64,000 nt of DNA from Stappia sp. BW2 (lineage in GTDB: Bacteria > Pseudomonadota > Alphaproteobacteria > Rhizobiales > Stappiaceae). Below, piece by piece: positions 7,873-15,741 of this stretch. The DNA is taken from NCBI RefSeq assembly GCF_008107695.1, contig NZ_VIRG01000060.1:186001-250000 (forward strand). The letters are read 5' to 3'. Position numbers and translations under genes: made by a program. The stretch's first letter is position 1, and each line of letters opens with the position of its first letter. The notes beneath the pieces are model-generated. The model made no database searches. It saw nothing but the letters and a program-made list of their open reading frames with translations, and had not been told where the DNA came from.

Positions 7873-8811
7873 TTATTCGCCCAGGATTTCGGAAATGCGG
7901 GCCAGAGTGGCCTCGTCCTTCTTGATCTGCGCGTTCGAGGCTTCCGCGTCGAGCCAGTAGATCTCGGCGCCGGTTTCCTCGGCCACCTTCTTGGCTTCGT
8001 CGGAATTGATCACTTCAATGGCGGCCTCCGCAATCGCGGTGCGGGCTTGGGCCGGTGTATCCTTGTGAACGAACAGGCCGTTCCAGGTGGAAAGGGCCAG
8101 GTCTGGATAGATTTCACCCGCTGTCGGGACATCCGGCAGGATCGGGATACGCTGGTTGGTGACGCTCATCAGAACGTTGAGGTCATCCAGGCACGGGCGG
8201 ATCAATTGCAACGTGGTGTTGATCACGTCGACGTCGCCGGAGGCCAGGGTATTGCAGTCCAGGGCGTCGAAGGCTGCATCCGTGGAATAGGAGAAGTCCA
8301 GGGCTTTCGCGATGGCCTTGGTGTGGCGTGCCGGGGTCGTCGCATCGCCGAAATGTCCCAGCGTTACGTTGTGGTCCTTGGCGTAGGCGGCAAGCTCTTC
8401 CATCGTGGCGTAAGGCGCATCCCCCTTGGCAGCAAGCACGAAGGGATAGCTGAGGAAAATCCCGACCGGATCGAACGGATTGCCCTCAAGCGGCGGGATG
8501 CCGATATGCGGGCCAACGAGCGGCACGTCGATGACGAAGGAGCCGACTGTGTAGCCGTCCGCGGGCGCGAGTGCGACGGACACGGCTCCGGGGAAGGGAC
8601 CACCGCCGCCGCCGGGTTTGTTCACGACAGCCGCCGCTACGCCGTAGTCTTCCTGGAATTTGTCGGCGATCATCCGCGTCAGCACGTCTTCAAGATCCCC
8701 CGGGGGAAAGGGGATCACGAATTCAACCGGCTTTTCGGGGTATTCGGCGGCGGCTGAAAGGGGGAAGGCAGTTATGGCAGCTGCCAAACATGTTTTCGCT
8801 AGAGTGTTCAT
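7873..8811 (-). CDS. tctC: TTT transporter periplasmic binding protein TctC (Bug family)
   Basis: A 312-residue secreted solute-binding protein. The start is the ATG at 8809-8811, which gives a clean Sec signal peptide (MNTLAKTCLAAAITAFPLSAAA, cut before EYPEKP). The mature start EYPEKPVEFVIPFPPG, then NKPGGGGG and PADGYTVG, is the Bug/TctC signature. The protein captures a carboxylate in the periplasm and hands it to TctA/TctB. A variant is the acidic loop PPGDLEDVLTRMIAD where most family members have PGGxxD. It opens the tctCBA block; 129 bases separate it from the upstream hydroxyquinol dioxygenase, enough for an internal promoter. That gap holds a CGTGA-N4-TCACG dyad (8844-8857) and a doubled TATAGTT (8859-8872). 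Confidence 0.92.
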   Translation of the reverse strand: MNTLAKTCLAAAITAFPLSAAAEYPEKPVEFVIPFPPGDLEDVLTRMIADKFQEDYGVAAAVVNKPGGGGGPFPGAVSVALAPADGYTVGSFVIDVPLVGPHIGIPPLEGNPFDPVGIFLSYPFVLAAKGDAPYATMEELAAYAKDHNVTLGHFGDATTPARHTKAIAKALDFSYSTDAAFDALDCNTLASGDVDVINTTLQLIRPCLDDLNVLMSVTNQRIPILPDVPTAGEIYPDLALSTWNGLFVHKDTPAQARTAIAEAAIEVINSDEAKKVAEETGAEIYWLDAEASNAQIKKDEATLARISEILGE

Positions 8812-8843
8812 TGTGGTGTTCCATCTGGTAGGTTTCTTTATTG

Positions 8844-8872
8844 CGTGATTTTTCACGTTATAGTTATAGTTC
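8844..8872. promoter_or_regulatory. Possible operator region upstream of tctCBA
   Basis: A small dyad CGTGATTTTTCACG (8844-8857) is followed by two direct copies of TATAGTT (8859-8865 and 8865-8871). It lies 33-60 bases upstream of the tctC start, inside an otherwise AT-rich gap. This could be a regulator site for an internal promoter, but the signals are short. Confidence 0.35.
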
Positions 8873-8940
8873 TACGTTGAAATACGGATGGGATCAATGG
8901 CCGCTCGCGCTTGTTTTTTTGGCATTTGGCGAGCGATTGA

Positions 8941-9798
8941 TCAGGCTTCCGTAGAGTTTTCCGGCGGAAGGACGAAGTCGTAGGCAGCCTTCCACTTCGG
9001 GCTTCCGTCAGTCGCGTCCAGTTCCTGAAACCGCGTGATCAGCGGGGCTTTCACGGCGAAAACCGCATCGCTCTCGAGATATGGATCGCCCGCCACGAAT
9101 GTATGAGTGATCAGCCGCTGGTAGCCTGGTGCGGTGATCAGGAAGTGCATGTGCGCCGGACGGTAGGGATGGCGGCCCAAATGCCCGAGCATTTGTCCCA
9201 CCGGCCCGTTGTCGGGAATGGGGTAGGACACAGGTTTGATGCCGGTGAACCAGTAGCGTCCGTCAGGACCAGTTCTGAAAATGCCACGGTTGTTGTGTTG
9301 CGGCTGAATGTCAGGTTGCTGGACGTCATAAAATCCGTCCGCGTTGTCTGACCAGACATCGACGCAGGCCCCCTCGATAGGCTTGCCGTCGAGATCCAGA
9401 ACGCGGCCCTCGAACAGGCACGGCTCGCCTTTGCCATCGAGCGAAATCGATGCGCCCATCTCGCGTTCGGGCACACCATCGACATGGAATGGGCCGAAGA
9501 CGGTGGAGGGGGTGGACCCGGCAGGTTTCCGGTTGTTGACGGCATCGACCAGCATGGAGACACCAAGCACGTCGGATAGCAGAATGAATTCCTGCCGTGT
9601 GTCGGAGCACATGTGACCCGTTTGCGTCAGAAACGCGATGGCGGTTTCCCATTCCTTCTCCGTCAACCGCACGTCCTTGACGAAATCATGCAAATGCCGA
9701 ACGAGCGACTCCATCACCTGCTGCAGACGCTCAGGCGTTTTTGGGGACATCCGTGCGTTGACAGTCTCTTGCGATCCGTCTTCCGACAGGTACGTCAT
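8941..9798 (-). CDS. Hydroxyquinol 1,2-dioxygenase (intradiol)
   Basis: A 285-residue Fe(III) intradiol dioxygenase that opens hydroxyquinol to maleylacetate. The ATG at 9796-9798 follows GAGGGG by a normal distance; the open frame runs 29 codons further upstream without family similarity. Landmarks: helical domain RHLHDFVKDVRLTEKEWETAIAFLTQTGHMCSDTR, core TVFGPFHVDGVP, ligand Tyr in ADGFYDVQQP and VSYPIPDNGPVG, ligand His pair in RPAHMHFLITAPGY, then HTFVAGDPYLESDAVFAVK. The FHVDG, DGFYDVQ and RPAHMHF forms are those of hydroxyquinol rather than catechol dioxygenases. It lies 28 bases after the maleylacetate reductase gene, the next step of the same pathway, which strongly supports the substrate. 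It differs clearly from the intradiol enzyme at 752-1621. Confidence 0.92.
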   Translation of the reverse strand: MTYLSEDGSQETVNARMSPKTPERLQQVMESLVRHLHDFVKDVRLTEKEWETAIAFLTQTGHMCSDTRQEFILLSDVLGVSMLVDAVNNRKPAGSTPSTVFGPFHVDGVPEREMGASISLDGKGEPCLFEGRVLDLDGKPIEGACVDVWSDNADGFYDVQQPDIQPQHNNRGIFRTGPDGRYWFTGIKPVSYPIPDNGPVGQMLGHLGRHPYRPAHMHFLITAPGYQRLITHTFVAGDPYLESDAVFAVKAPLITRFQELDATDGSPKWKAAYDFVLPPENSTEA

Positions 9799-9826
9799 AT
9801 TCCCCTCCTCAGTTTGCCCGTCTTGC

Positions 9827-10903
9827 TTAAGCAGGATCTCCCGACCAGGCACGGTTGAGCGTGCTCCGTATGGCCTTTGCTTCAAGCGGTCTCGGGTTTG
9901 GGTATCTGGCCTTCAGGGCCAATTCGGTCGCAGTGTCGATGCCGTCTTCAGGCATGCCGATCTCAGCCAGGCTTTGCGGAGCACCGAGCCGTTTTGCGAA
10001 GTCCTGCAAACCCCGTGCGGGATCGGTGCCGAGCACCGGCCGCAGCCGTTCGATGACCGCCGGAATAGCCGGCGCGTTGTAGGCAAGGGCGTGGGGCAGA
10101 ACGACCGTGTGGGTTTCCGCATGGGGCAGAGCGAAGCTGCCGCCCAGCACGTGGCACAGCTTGTGATGCAGGGCCATGCCGACGCTGCCCAGACAAATAC
10201 CGCAGAGCCAGGCACCATAAAGAGCATTCTCGCGTCCGGTGGCGGATGTCTGGTCCTCAGCGATGTCGGGCAGGGCCTTGACCAGGGCTGCTATGCCTTC
10301 CAGCGCCAGCGTATCGACCACCGGATTGCCGTTGACCGCGTAAAGCGCCTCGATGCCGTGTGCTATGGCGTTGATGCCACTGATAACAGAGGTCGCAACC
10401 GGCAGCCCATGGGTCAACTCGACGTCATAGATCACGGTGCCGGGCAATATCTCCGGACCGGAGCGTGTTGTCTTGATGCCGTCCTTGGTTTCGCCAAGGA
10501 TGGGCGTCATTTCCGAACCCGAATAGGTTGTCGGCAGCACGATCTGAGGCAGGCCGGAGCGGGCCGCCAAGGCTTTTCCGAGGCCGATCGTCGAGCCGCC
10601 GCCAATGGCAAGGATGCCATCGGCCTCTTGAGTTTCCAGAACCTTCAGCGCCTTGTCGGTCACCTCGACCGGCGTATGCATGGCCGCGCCGTTGAACACA
10701 CCGGCAATCCGGGAGGCGGCGGACAAGCAGACCTCGTCGGCAAGCGCGCCGCGTCCGGGTGTGGTCAGAACCAGGACCCGCGACAGATTGGCGTGCGCCA
10801 GTTCCTCATCCAGTGTTTTGCGCGTGCCACTGCCGAACAGCACCCGGGACTGTATCGGCCCGAACTGAAAGGTCTCTCTTCGGATTGCGCCGGGGTAGGT
10901 CAA
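9827..10903 (-). CDS. Maleylacetate reductase (iron-containing alcohol dehydrogenase fold)
   Basis: A 358-residue NAD(P)H-dependent enzyme reducing maleylacetate to 3-oxoadipate. The family pattern is clear from the start (FQFGPIQSRVLFGSGTRKTLDEEL) through the nucleotide-binding segment DGILAIGGGSTIGLGKALAARSGLPQIVLPTTYSGSEMTPILG, which is diagnostic for maleylacetate reductases. The metal-region residues are present in INAIAHGIEALYA, HHKLCHVLGGSFALPHAETHTVVLPH. Its start overlaps the aminotransferase stop (ATGA), and the dioxygenase that makes maleylacetate follows 28 bases later. Together these two genes form the lower hydroxyquinol pathway, feeding 3-oxoadipate to central metabolism. Confidence 0.93.
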   Translation of the reverse strand: MTYPGAIRRETFQFGPIQSRVLFGSGTRKTLDEELAHANLSRVLVLTTPGRGALADEVCLSAASRIAGVFNGAAMHTPVEVTDKALKVLETQEADGILAIGGGSTIGLGKALAARSGLPQIVLPTTYSGSEMTPILGETKDGIKTTRSGPEILPGTVIYDVELTHGLPVATSVISGINAIAHGIEALYAVNGNPVVDTLALEGIAALVKALPDIAEDQTSATGRENALYGAWLCGICLGSVGMALHHKLCHVLGGSFALPHAETHTVVLPHALAYNAPAIPAVIERLRPVLGTDPARGLQDFAKRLGAPQSLAEIGMPEDGIDTATELALKARYPNPRPLEAKAIRSTLNRAWSGDPA

Positions 10904-12267
10904 TTTTCTTTCTCGAAACGGCTGCAGGCAACCGTCAGGGACCGCACGATCGTATCGATCTCGGTTTCGCTGATCACCAGCGGCGGCGACAGGATGATGA
11001 CATTGCCGGCCGGGCGTACGATGGCCCCTTCCTCACGGGCATAGGCGGAGATGCGTTCGACAATGCCGTTGCCCGGGTCCATCGGAGTTCTCTTCGCCTT
11101 GTCGGACACGAAATCGATACCGACCATCAGACCCTTGCCACGCACTTCGCCGACGATAGAGCAGGTCTCGGCCAGTGGCTTGAGACCCTCAAGCAGACGT
11201 GCCCCCATCTTCGCCGCATTGCCGGGCAGGTCTTCCTGTTCGACGATTTTCAGGCAGGCGAGGGCGGCGGCGCAGCCTACCGGATGACCGGTCGAGGTGT
11301 AGCCGTGCATGATGATGCCCTGCGGGCTGAATTCCTTGTACCAGGCACTGGCAACACGCTTGTTCAGGGCGGTCGCGCCTAGGGGGACATAGCCGGAGGA
11401 AATGCCCTTTGCCAGGCACATGATGTCCGGCTTCACGCCCCAGCCACGTGCGCCGAACATGGCCCCCGAGCGGCCGAAGCCGGTCACAACCTCATCGGAG
11501 ATCAGCAGCACGCCGTAGCGGTCGCAGACTTCGCGCAGTTTTTTCCAGAAACCGTCTGGCGGAACAATGACGCCGCCGGCGCCCTGAACCGGTTCGGCAA
11601 TGAAAGCCGCGACCGTGTGGGGCCCCTGGAATTCGATCAGCCGCTCGATCTGGGTGATGACGGCATCTGTCAATTCAGTCGGATCTTCCGAATAAGGGTT
11701 GCGGTAGGACCAGGGACTGTCGACCTGGAAGCATCCTGGCAACAATGGTTCGTAGGCGCTGCGATAGTAGGAGGCACCATTGACTGAAAGACCGCCGAAG
11801 TGGACGCCGTGATAGCCCTGCTTCAGGGAAATGAATTTGGTGCGCAGGGGCTCGCCCACGAGCTGCCAATACTGCCGTGCCAGCTTCAGGGCCGTTTCGA
11901 CCGCGTCCGATCCGTTGGCGGAAAACAGGACCTTGTCGACGTCTTCCTCTGCCGCCATGGCGCAAACCTTGGTCGACAGTTCGATGGAGGGTGGTGTCGC
12001 GGTACCCGCGAAGGACGAATAATAGCTGATCCGGTCCATCTGTGCGGTGATGGCGTCTTTCACTTCCTTGCGGTTATGGCCGACGTTGACGTTCCAAAGG
12101 CCACCAAGACCGTCCACCAGACGATTGCCGTCGATGTCCGTTACGTAACAGCCATCGGCCTCCACGATAACCTGGGGCGGATGTTCCGCGCTGGTCAGCG
12201 GATGGATCATCGGATGAAACTGATGACGAGCGTTTTTCTCCCGAAGGAAGTTTTCGTTTTCGAACAT
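10900..12267 (-). CDS. Class III (omega-amino acid/amine) aminotransferase, PLP-dependent
   Basis: A 455-residue fold-type I PLP enzyme of the beta-alanine/omega-amine:pyruvate group. It begins HQFHPMIHPLTSAEHPPQVIVEADGCYVTDIDGNRLVDGLGGLWNVNVG. PLP contacts are SANGSDAVETALK, YHGVHFGG, AFIAEPVQGAGG, LLISDEVVTGFGRSG, and the Schiff-base Lys near residue 287 in CLAKGISSGYVPLG. It transfers an amino group from a primary amine or omega-amino acid to pyruvate or 2-oxoglutarate and leaves an aldehyde. It heads the operon that later contains an aldehyde dehydrogenase, and overlaps maleylacetate reductase by four bases. An aromatic amine or taurine-like compound could be the natural substrate; the exact one is not visible. 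A TGAGAC-N2-GTCTCA dyad lies 17 bases upstream of the start. Confidence 0.92.
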   Translation of the reverse strand: MFENENFLREKNARHQFHPMIHPLTSAEHPPQVIVEADGCYVTDIDGNRLVDGLGGLWNVNVGHNRKEVKDAITAQMDRISYYSSFAGTATPPSIELSTKVCAMAAEEDVDKVLFSANGSDAVETALKLARQYWQLVGEPLRTKFISLKQGYHGVHFGGLSVNGASYYRSAYEPLLPGCFQVDSPWSYRNPYSEDPTELTDAVITQIERLIEFQGPHTVAAFIAEPVQGAGGVIVPPDGFWKKLREVCDRYGVLLISDEVVTGFGRSGAMFGARGWGVKPDIMCLAKGISSGYVPLGATALNKRVASAWYKEFSPQGIIMHGYTSTGHPVGCAAALACLKIVEQEDLPGNAAKMGARLLEGLKPLAETCSIVGEVRGKGLMVGIDFVSDKAKRTPMDPGNGIVERISAYAREEGAIVRPAGNVIILSPPLVISETEIDTIVRSLTVACSRFEKEN

Positions 12268-12281
12268 TTGTAGAACCCCGG

Positions 12282-12299
12282 ATTGAGACGTGTCTCATG
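12282..12299. promoter_or_regulatory. TGAGAC-N2-GTCTCA operator upstream of the aminotransferase
   Basis: The inverted repeat TGAGACGTGTCTCA (12284-12297) has perfect 6-bp arms. It lies 17 bases upstream of the aminotransferase ATG, in the 152-base gap shared with the divergent AraC gene, so a bound repressor would block the operon promoter or early transcript. Arm length and spacing suit a TetR- or GntR-type dimer. Confidence 0.5.
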
Positions 12300-12419
12300 T
12301 GCTGGAAGAGGTCGGGTCTTTGCGCCCGGCTTCGAAAAACAATGAAGACTGAAAATGGGTATCACCATTGATTGTTACGCCATTTATCCGATAATTTGCG
12401 CCAAACAGGGGGAGAGTGA

Positions 12420-13460
12420 ATGCCTTCGCGCACATCAGGCGGCGAAACTCCGCAGTTTTCAGCGATACGGGCGTCCTTGCTGACAGCCCTGATCGACCGG
12501 CTTGAAGCCAGCAATGAGAGCGCCCAGCCGATCCTCAATCGCATCGGTCTCAGTCCTGCGCAGCTCTCCGATCCCTACGGCTTCATTCCCATGCCTCAGT
12601 TCGTCGCGTTTCTCGAGGGGGCCAGTGCTTCGGTGAAGGACCCCGTTCTGGGCGCGCGCATCGGCGCCGGTCTGAAGGCCGGTGACATGGGACCGCTGGG
12701 GATCGTTCTGTCATTGTCGGAGAGTATTCAGGCCGGAATTTCCCGCCTCGTGCGCTATACCAATGCCTTGCAAAGCGGCACTCAAACCCAATGGATCCAG
12801 GTCGACGATCAATGGGTGTTCAGCTACCGGCTCACCGACAGCCGGATTTGGCCGCGGAGGCAGGATGCGGAATTCTCCCTGGCGTCTCTGGTGCAGGTGG
12901 TCCGCGACAATTTCAGTCGGGGATGGTCACCGCAGGAAGTTCACTTTGAGCATTCGGAACCGGAAGATACGGGGTTTCTTGTAAAGTTCTTCCATTGTCC
13001 GGTGCTGTTTCGCCAGCCAATCAATCGGCTATTCGCGAGGCAGGGCGATTGCAGCGCGGTCGTGCGGACGGAAGATCCGCACTTGCTTGCGACCTTGGAA
13101 CGCCATGTTTCGGATCTCGTTTCGCCGGGCAAGGAAGCCGACAGTCTTGAGCAGGCGGTGAGGGAAATCATCGAAGTCAATCTCGGCCTGGCGCCCGTAT
13201 CGGTGGAACGGATTGCCCAGGCCTTCGGATATTCGCCAAGAACATTGCAGCGCAAACTTGCCCTCGAAGGCACGACCTTCAGATTTCTTGTCGAAACGAT
13301 ACGTCGGCAAAAAGCGGAGAAAATGCTGGCCTTGCCCGGAGCCAGGGTCAACCAGGTGGCAATGGCACTCGGTTACGGGGATGCCACCGCCTTCTGGCGG
13401 GCATATCGAGACTGGAACGGAATGCCGCCCTCGGAGGGGATGCCGCCGACCGGCATCTGA
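12420..13460 (+). CDS. AraC-family regulator with N-terminal sensing domain (OruR/ArgR2-like layout)
   Basis: A 346-residue regulator. The ATG follows GGGGGAG at good spacing. Residues about 20-230 form the arabinose-binding-like sensing domain seen in long AraC proteins (IRASLLTALIDRLEASNESAQPILNRIGLSPAQLSDPYGFIPMPQFVAFLEGA). The C-terminal 100 residues carry two HTH motifs: LGLAPVSVERIAQAFGYSPRTLQRKLALEGTTFRFLVETIRRQKAEKML and VNQVAMALGYGDATAFWRAYRDWNGMPPSE. In this second motif the usual S(A/N)FSRAFKRW(T/F)G is recognisable. It is divergent from the aminotransferase-maleylacetate reductase operon, the usual position for an activator of that operon; control is inferred. No membrane segments, so cytoplasmic. 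Confidence 0.9.
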   Translation: MPSRTSGGETPQFSAIRASLLTALIDRLEASNESAQPILNRIGLSPAQLSDPYGFIPMPQFVAFLEGASASVKDPVLGARIGAGLKAGDMGPLGIVLSLSESIQAGISRLVRYTNALQSGTQTQWIQVDDQWVFSYRLTDSRIWPRRQDAEFSLASLVQVVRDNFSRGWSPQEVHFEHSEPEDTGFLVKFFHCPVLFRQPINRLFARQGDCSAVVRTEDPHLLATLERHVSDLVSPGKEADSLEQAVREIIEVNLGLAPVSVERIAQAFGYSPRTLQRKLALEGTTFRFLVETIRRQKAEKMLALPGARVNQVAMALGYGDATAFWRAYRDWNGMPPSEGMPPTGI

Positions 13461-13610
13461 ATGGACGCCTTCGTGTGTCCGGCCCAAAGCCCGGACTTCG
13501 GATTGTTGCCTAAGACCAAAAGGTGTCTTGAAATAAATACGGGAGTCACCGCATTCACAACGGGATAGAAATCATATATCCGCAGGTTGCGATGAACAGA
13601 CAGGCATAAA

Positions 13611-14066
13611 ATGACAAAAAGTCGATACGACAGCCCTGCACACGTTAAGGAAAACTGGCCCTTTTACTGGATCAGCCAGATCAATGCGGCTTACTCCGAC
13701 GCCCTGGAGCGCAGAATTAAGTTGCATGGCATCGATATTCCACGCTGGCGGGCCATGATGAGCCTCTATGAAGACAAATATCTGTCTGTCTCGGAGATTG
13801 CTCAGTTTTCCGCTCAAAAGCTGAATACCACGACAAAAGTCATTCAACGGATGCTCAACGACGGCCTTGTCACAACGCGCATCAGCCCGCAAGACGGTCG
13901 GGTTACGGAAGTCTGCCTGACCGAAAAAGGCGACAATCTGCGCAAGGAAGCCTTTGTTGAAGCCCGCTACGTCTTTGACAACTCGTTTTCTGAATTGACC
14001 CAGGAAGAAATCGACATTCTCAACAGCACGCTGTCGGGTGTGCTGAAAAAATTGCGCAAGCTGTAA
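13611..14066 (+). CDS. MarR-family transcriptional regulator
   Basis: A 151-residue winged-helix regulator. It follows the MarR plan: N-terminal dimer helix (WPFYWISQINAAYSDALERRIKLHGIDIPRWRAMMSLYE), HTH in KYLSVSEIAQFSAQKLNTTTKVIQRMLNDGLV, wing with TTRISPQDGRVTEVCLTEKGDNL, and C-terminal dimer helix (ELTQEEIDILNSTLSGVLKKLRKL). MarR proteins usually repress catabolic or efflux genes and release DNA on binding a phenolic ligand. No neighbour is divergent with it at close range, so its target is unclear; the preceding AraC gene is 150 bases upstream on the same strand and the following amidohydrolase is convergent. The Shine-Dalgarno is weak. Confidence 0.9.
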   Translation: MTKSRYDSPAHVKENWPFYWISQINAAYSDALERRIKLHGIDIPRWRAMMSLYEDKYLSVSEIAQFSAQKLNTTTKVIQRMLNDGLVTTRISPQDGRVTEVCLTEKGDNLRKEAFVEARYVFDNSFSELTQEEIDILNSTLSGVLKKLRKL

Positions 14067-14074
14067 AGCGTCTC

Positions 14075-14106
14075 AAGCCAGCGGTTACGACTGTCCCCAC
14101 TGGCTT
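14075..14106. terminator. Hairpin between convergent marR-type and amidohydrolase genes
   Basis: Arms AAGCCAG (14075-14081) and CTGGCTT (14100-14106) with an extra GG/CC pair inside, in the 64-base gap between two convergent genes. The T run is short, so bidirectional termination is plausible but not certain. Confidence 0.5.
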
Positions 14107-14130
14107 TGCCGGCCACCATGACTGTGCCCG

Positions 14131-14898
14131 TCAGATCGTGATGCCGTAAAGCGCCTCGGCTGCGCTGGCATCGTCGTAGTCTTCACCGAGCGCCAGCAGT
14201 CCTTCGTAGACGGCGTAATTCTCGTGCCTGGTGTGCGGCCAGTCGCTGCCCCAGACGAAGCGGCCGTCACCCAGCAAATCCCGTAGGCGCGCGATGTGGT
14301 CGCGAGGATCCGGGATGCCGCGATAAGGTGCACTCAGCTTGACGAAAAAGGACGAACGATCAGAGAGCGCCGCCAGCGCATCGATCCAGGGTTCGTTCTG
14401 TGCGTCCAGTGAAACCGGTAGGCCGATATGATCGATAACGACAGGCAGCCCCAAACGCGACAACGGCTGAAGCCAGTCTGCGAGCCGCGGGCTCTCAAGC
14501 TGAATCTCGACATGCATCCCGAGGTCGCGCAACCGGCCGGCGAAGTGGTGCAGACTTTCCGACTCCAGATCCGGAAGCGGGGTGTCCCCGACGAGGTTCC
14601 AGCGCAGACCACGCACCCCGCCGCGGCAAAGCTCCTCCAGTTCCTGTTCCGGCACATCAAGGTCGGTCACCGCAACCCCCGCGAAACGGTGCTTGTCCAG
14701 GTCCGCAAGTGCGCAGAGAAGCTGGCTGTTGTCTGTGCCGAGAAAACTGACCTGAACGATCACGCCTCCCGTCAGGGCGTTTGAGGTGATTTTCGAAAGC
14801 CACTGGGTGAGCGGGGCGGGATGCTCCGGAAGATACCGAACGGGACCCGTGGGCACGACTTGTTCATAGACATGTGCGTGGCAATCGAACCTGAACAT
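14131..14898 (-). CDS. Amidohydrolase family TIM-barrel hydrolase (PDC hydrolase/LigI-like)
   Basis: A 255-residue amidohydrolase-2 family protein. It starts MFRFDCHAHVYEQVVP, giving the HxH metal/substrate motif (His7, His9). It then shows GLRWN, HVEIQLES, VVIDHIGLP and the C-terminal VWGSDWPHTRHENY with the catalytic Asp. This set matches the 2-pyrone-4,6-dicarboxylate lactonase/4-sulfomuconolactonase branch, which hydrolyses lactones. It therefore may open a lactone made in aromatic degradation, but related proteins have other lactone or decarboxylation roles. It is divergent from a GntR gene across an 87-base region carrying an AT-rich operator-like dyad, so that regulator probably controls it. 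The downstream second TTT transporter may import the substrate. Confidence 0.85.
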   Translation of the reverse strand: MFRFDCHAHVYEQVVPTGPVRYLPEHPAPLTQWLSKITSNALTGGVIVQVSFLGTDNSQLLCALADLDKHRFAGVAVTDLDVPEQELEELCRGGVRGLRWNLVGDTPLPDLESESLHHFAGRLRDLGMHVEIQLESPRLADWLQPLSRLGLPVVIDHIGLPVSLDAQNEPWIDALAALSDRSSFFVKLSAPYRGIPDPRDHIARLRDLLGDGRFVWGSDWPHTRHENYAVYEGLLALGEDYDDASAAEALYGITI

Positions 14899-14916
14899 TC
14901 CGTCTCCTTAAATGAA

Positions 14917-14932
14917 AGTTATATATAGAACT
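14917..14932. promoter_or_regulatory. GntR/HutC-type operator candidate AGTTATATATAGAACT
   Basis: A 16-bp near-palindrome with a TATATA core and AGTT/AACT ends, 14 of 16 positions symmetric. It lies between the amidohydrolase start (14898) and the GntR-family start (14986). HutC-group GntR proteins often bind AT-cored dyads of this kind, so autoregulation and control of the hydrolase are plausible. Confidence 0.5.
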
Positions 14933-14985
14933 GGTTGACTAGATGGGTCAAATGCTGTTTCGTGTGCCGCGAGGAGGACGAGCGT

Positions 14986-15714
14986 ATGGTCGAAACTGCG
15001 TCGACGATCGATACCAGATTGCCCGCTTATCTGCGGCTACGGGATGACCTTGCCGCGCGCATTGCCGCTGGTGAATGGCGCACTGATGAAGCGCTTCCCT
15101 CCGATAACCGCCTCGCGCGTGACGGCGGCCTTTCCGTCGGTACGGTCCGCAAGGCCGTTCAGATGCTGGTGGATGAAGGCCTTCTCGAACGGCGTCAGGG
15201 GTCAGGCACCTATCTTCGCAAACCGGCCTTCAATGCAACCTTGTTCCGTTTTTTCCAGATGCGTGACGCTGGAAGCGGCCAGAGTATTCCCACAAGCCGG
15301 CTGCTCTCACGCTCGCGCGTCAAGGCACCAGACTCTGTTGCAAAGGTGCTGGGCACGGATGACGTCATCCGGATCGAGCGCCTGCGCGATTTCGCCGACA
15401 AGCCGTTCCTGTCCGAAGACATTTACATACCGGCCAATCTGTTCGCTGGTTTTGAAATGATCCCGGACAATGAAGTAGGCCCACTTCTCTACCCGGTTTA
15501 TCTCGACCGTTTCGATGTCTTCGTCGCATCGGCCGATGATGAGGTCAGTTTTGGAACTGCGGACGAAATCACAGCTGCCCGCCTTGAAATAAAGCCAGGT
15601 GAAGCGGTCGCGGTGATCGAACGCACCGCCTATTCCATCAAGGGTATTCCGATCGAATGGCGTATCGCTCGTGGCCCCGCAAACCGGTTCCGCTATCGCA
15701 GCCGCATCGGTTGA
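14986..15714 (+). CDS. GntR-family regulator, HutC subfamily (UTRA domain)
   Basis: A 242-residue regulator. I start it at the ATG at 14986 because GAGGAGG lies just upstream; an ATG at 14935 would add a 17-residue cysteine-rich tail unlike the family. The N-terminal winged HTH is YLRLRDDLAARIAAGEWRTDEALPSDNRLARDGGLSVGTVRKAVQMLVDEGLLERRQGSGTYL. Residues about 85-240 form the chorismate-lyase-like UTRA effector domain (FRFFQM..., VIRIERLRDFADKPFLSEDIYIP, AVAVIERTAYSIKGIPIEWRIARGPANRFRYRSRIG). It precedes tctC on the same strand by 27 bases and diverges from the amidohydrolase, so it probably senses a compound handled by both. Confidence 0.92.
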   Translation: MVETASTIDTRLPAYLRLRDDLAARIAAGEWRTDEALPSDNRLARDGGLSVGTVRKAVQMLVDEGLLERRQGSGTYLRKPAFNATLFRFFQMRDAGSGQSIPTSRLLSRSRVKAPDSVAKVLGTDDVIRIERLRDFADKPFLSEDIYIPANLFAGFEMIPDNEVGPLLYPVYLDRFDVFVASADDEVSFGTADEITAARLEIKPGEAVAVIERTAYSIKGIPIEWRIARGPANRFRYRSRIG

Positions 15715-15741
15715 GCGAACACACAACAAGGAGGACTCACG

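Noticed and set aside
13512-13529. AAGAC/GTCTT inverted repeat after the AraC gene as a terminator
   Set aside because: The stem is broken by unpaired bases and has no T run; too weak to list as a feature.
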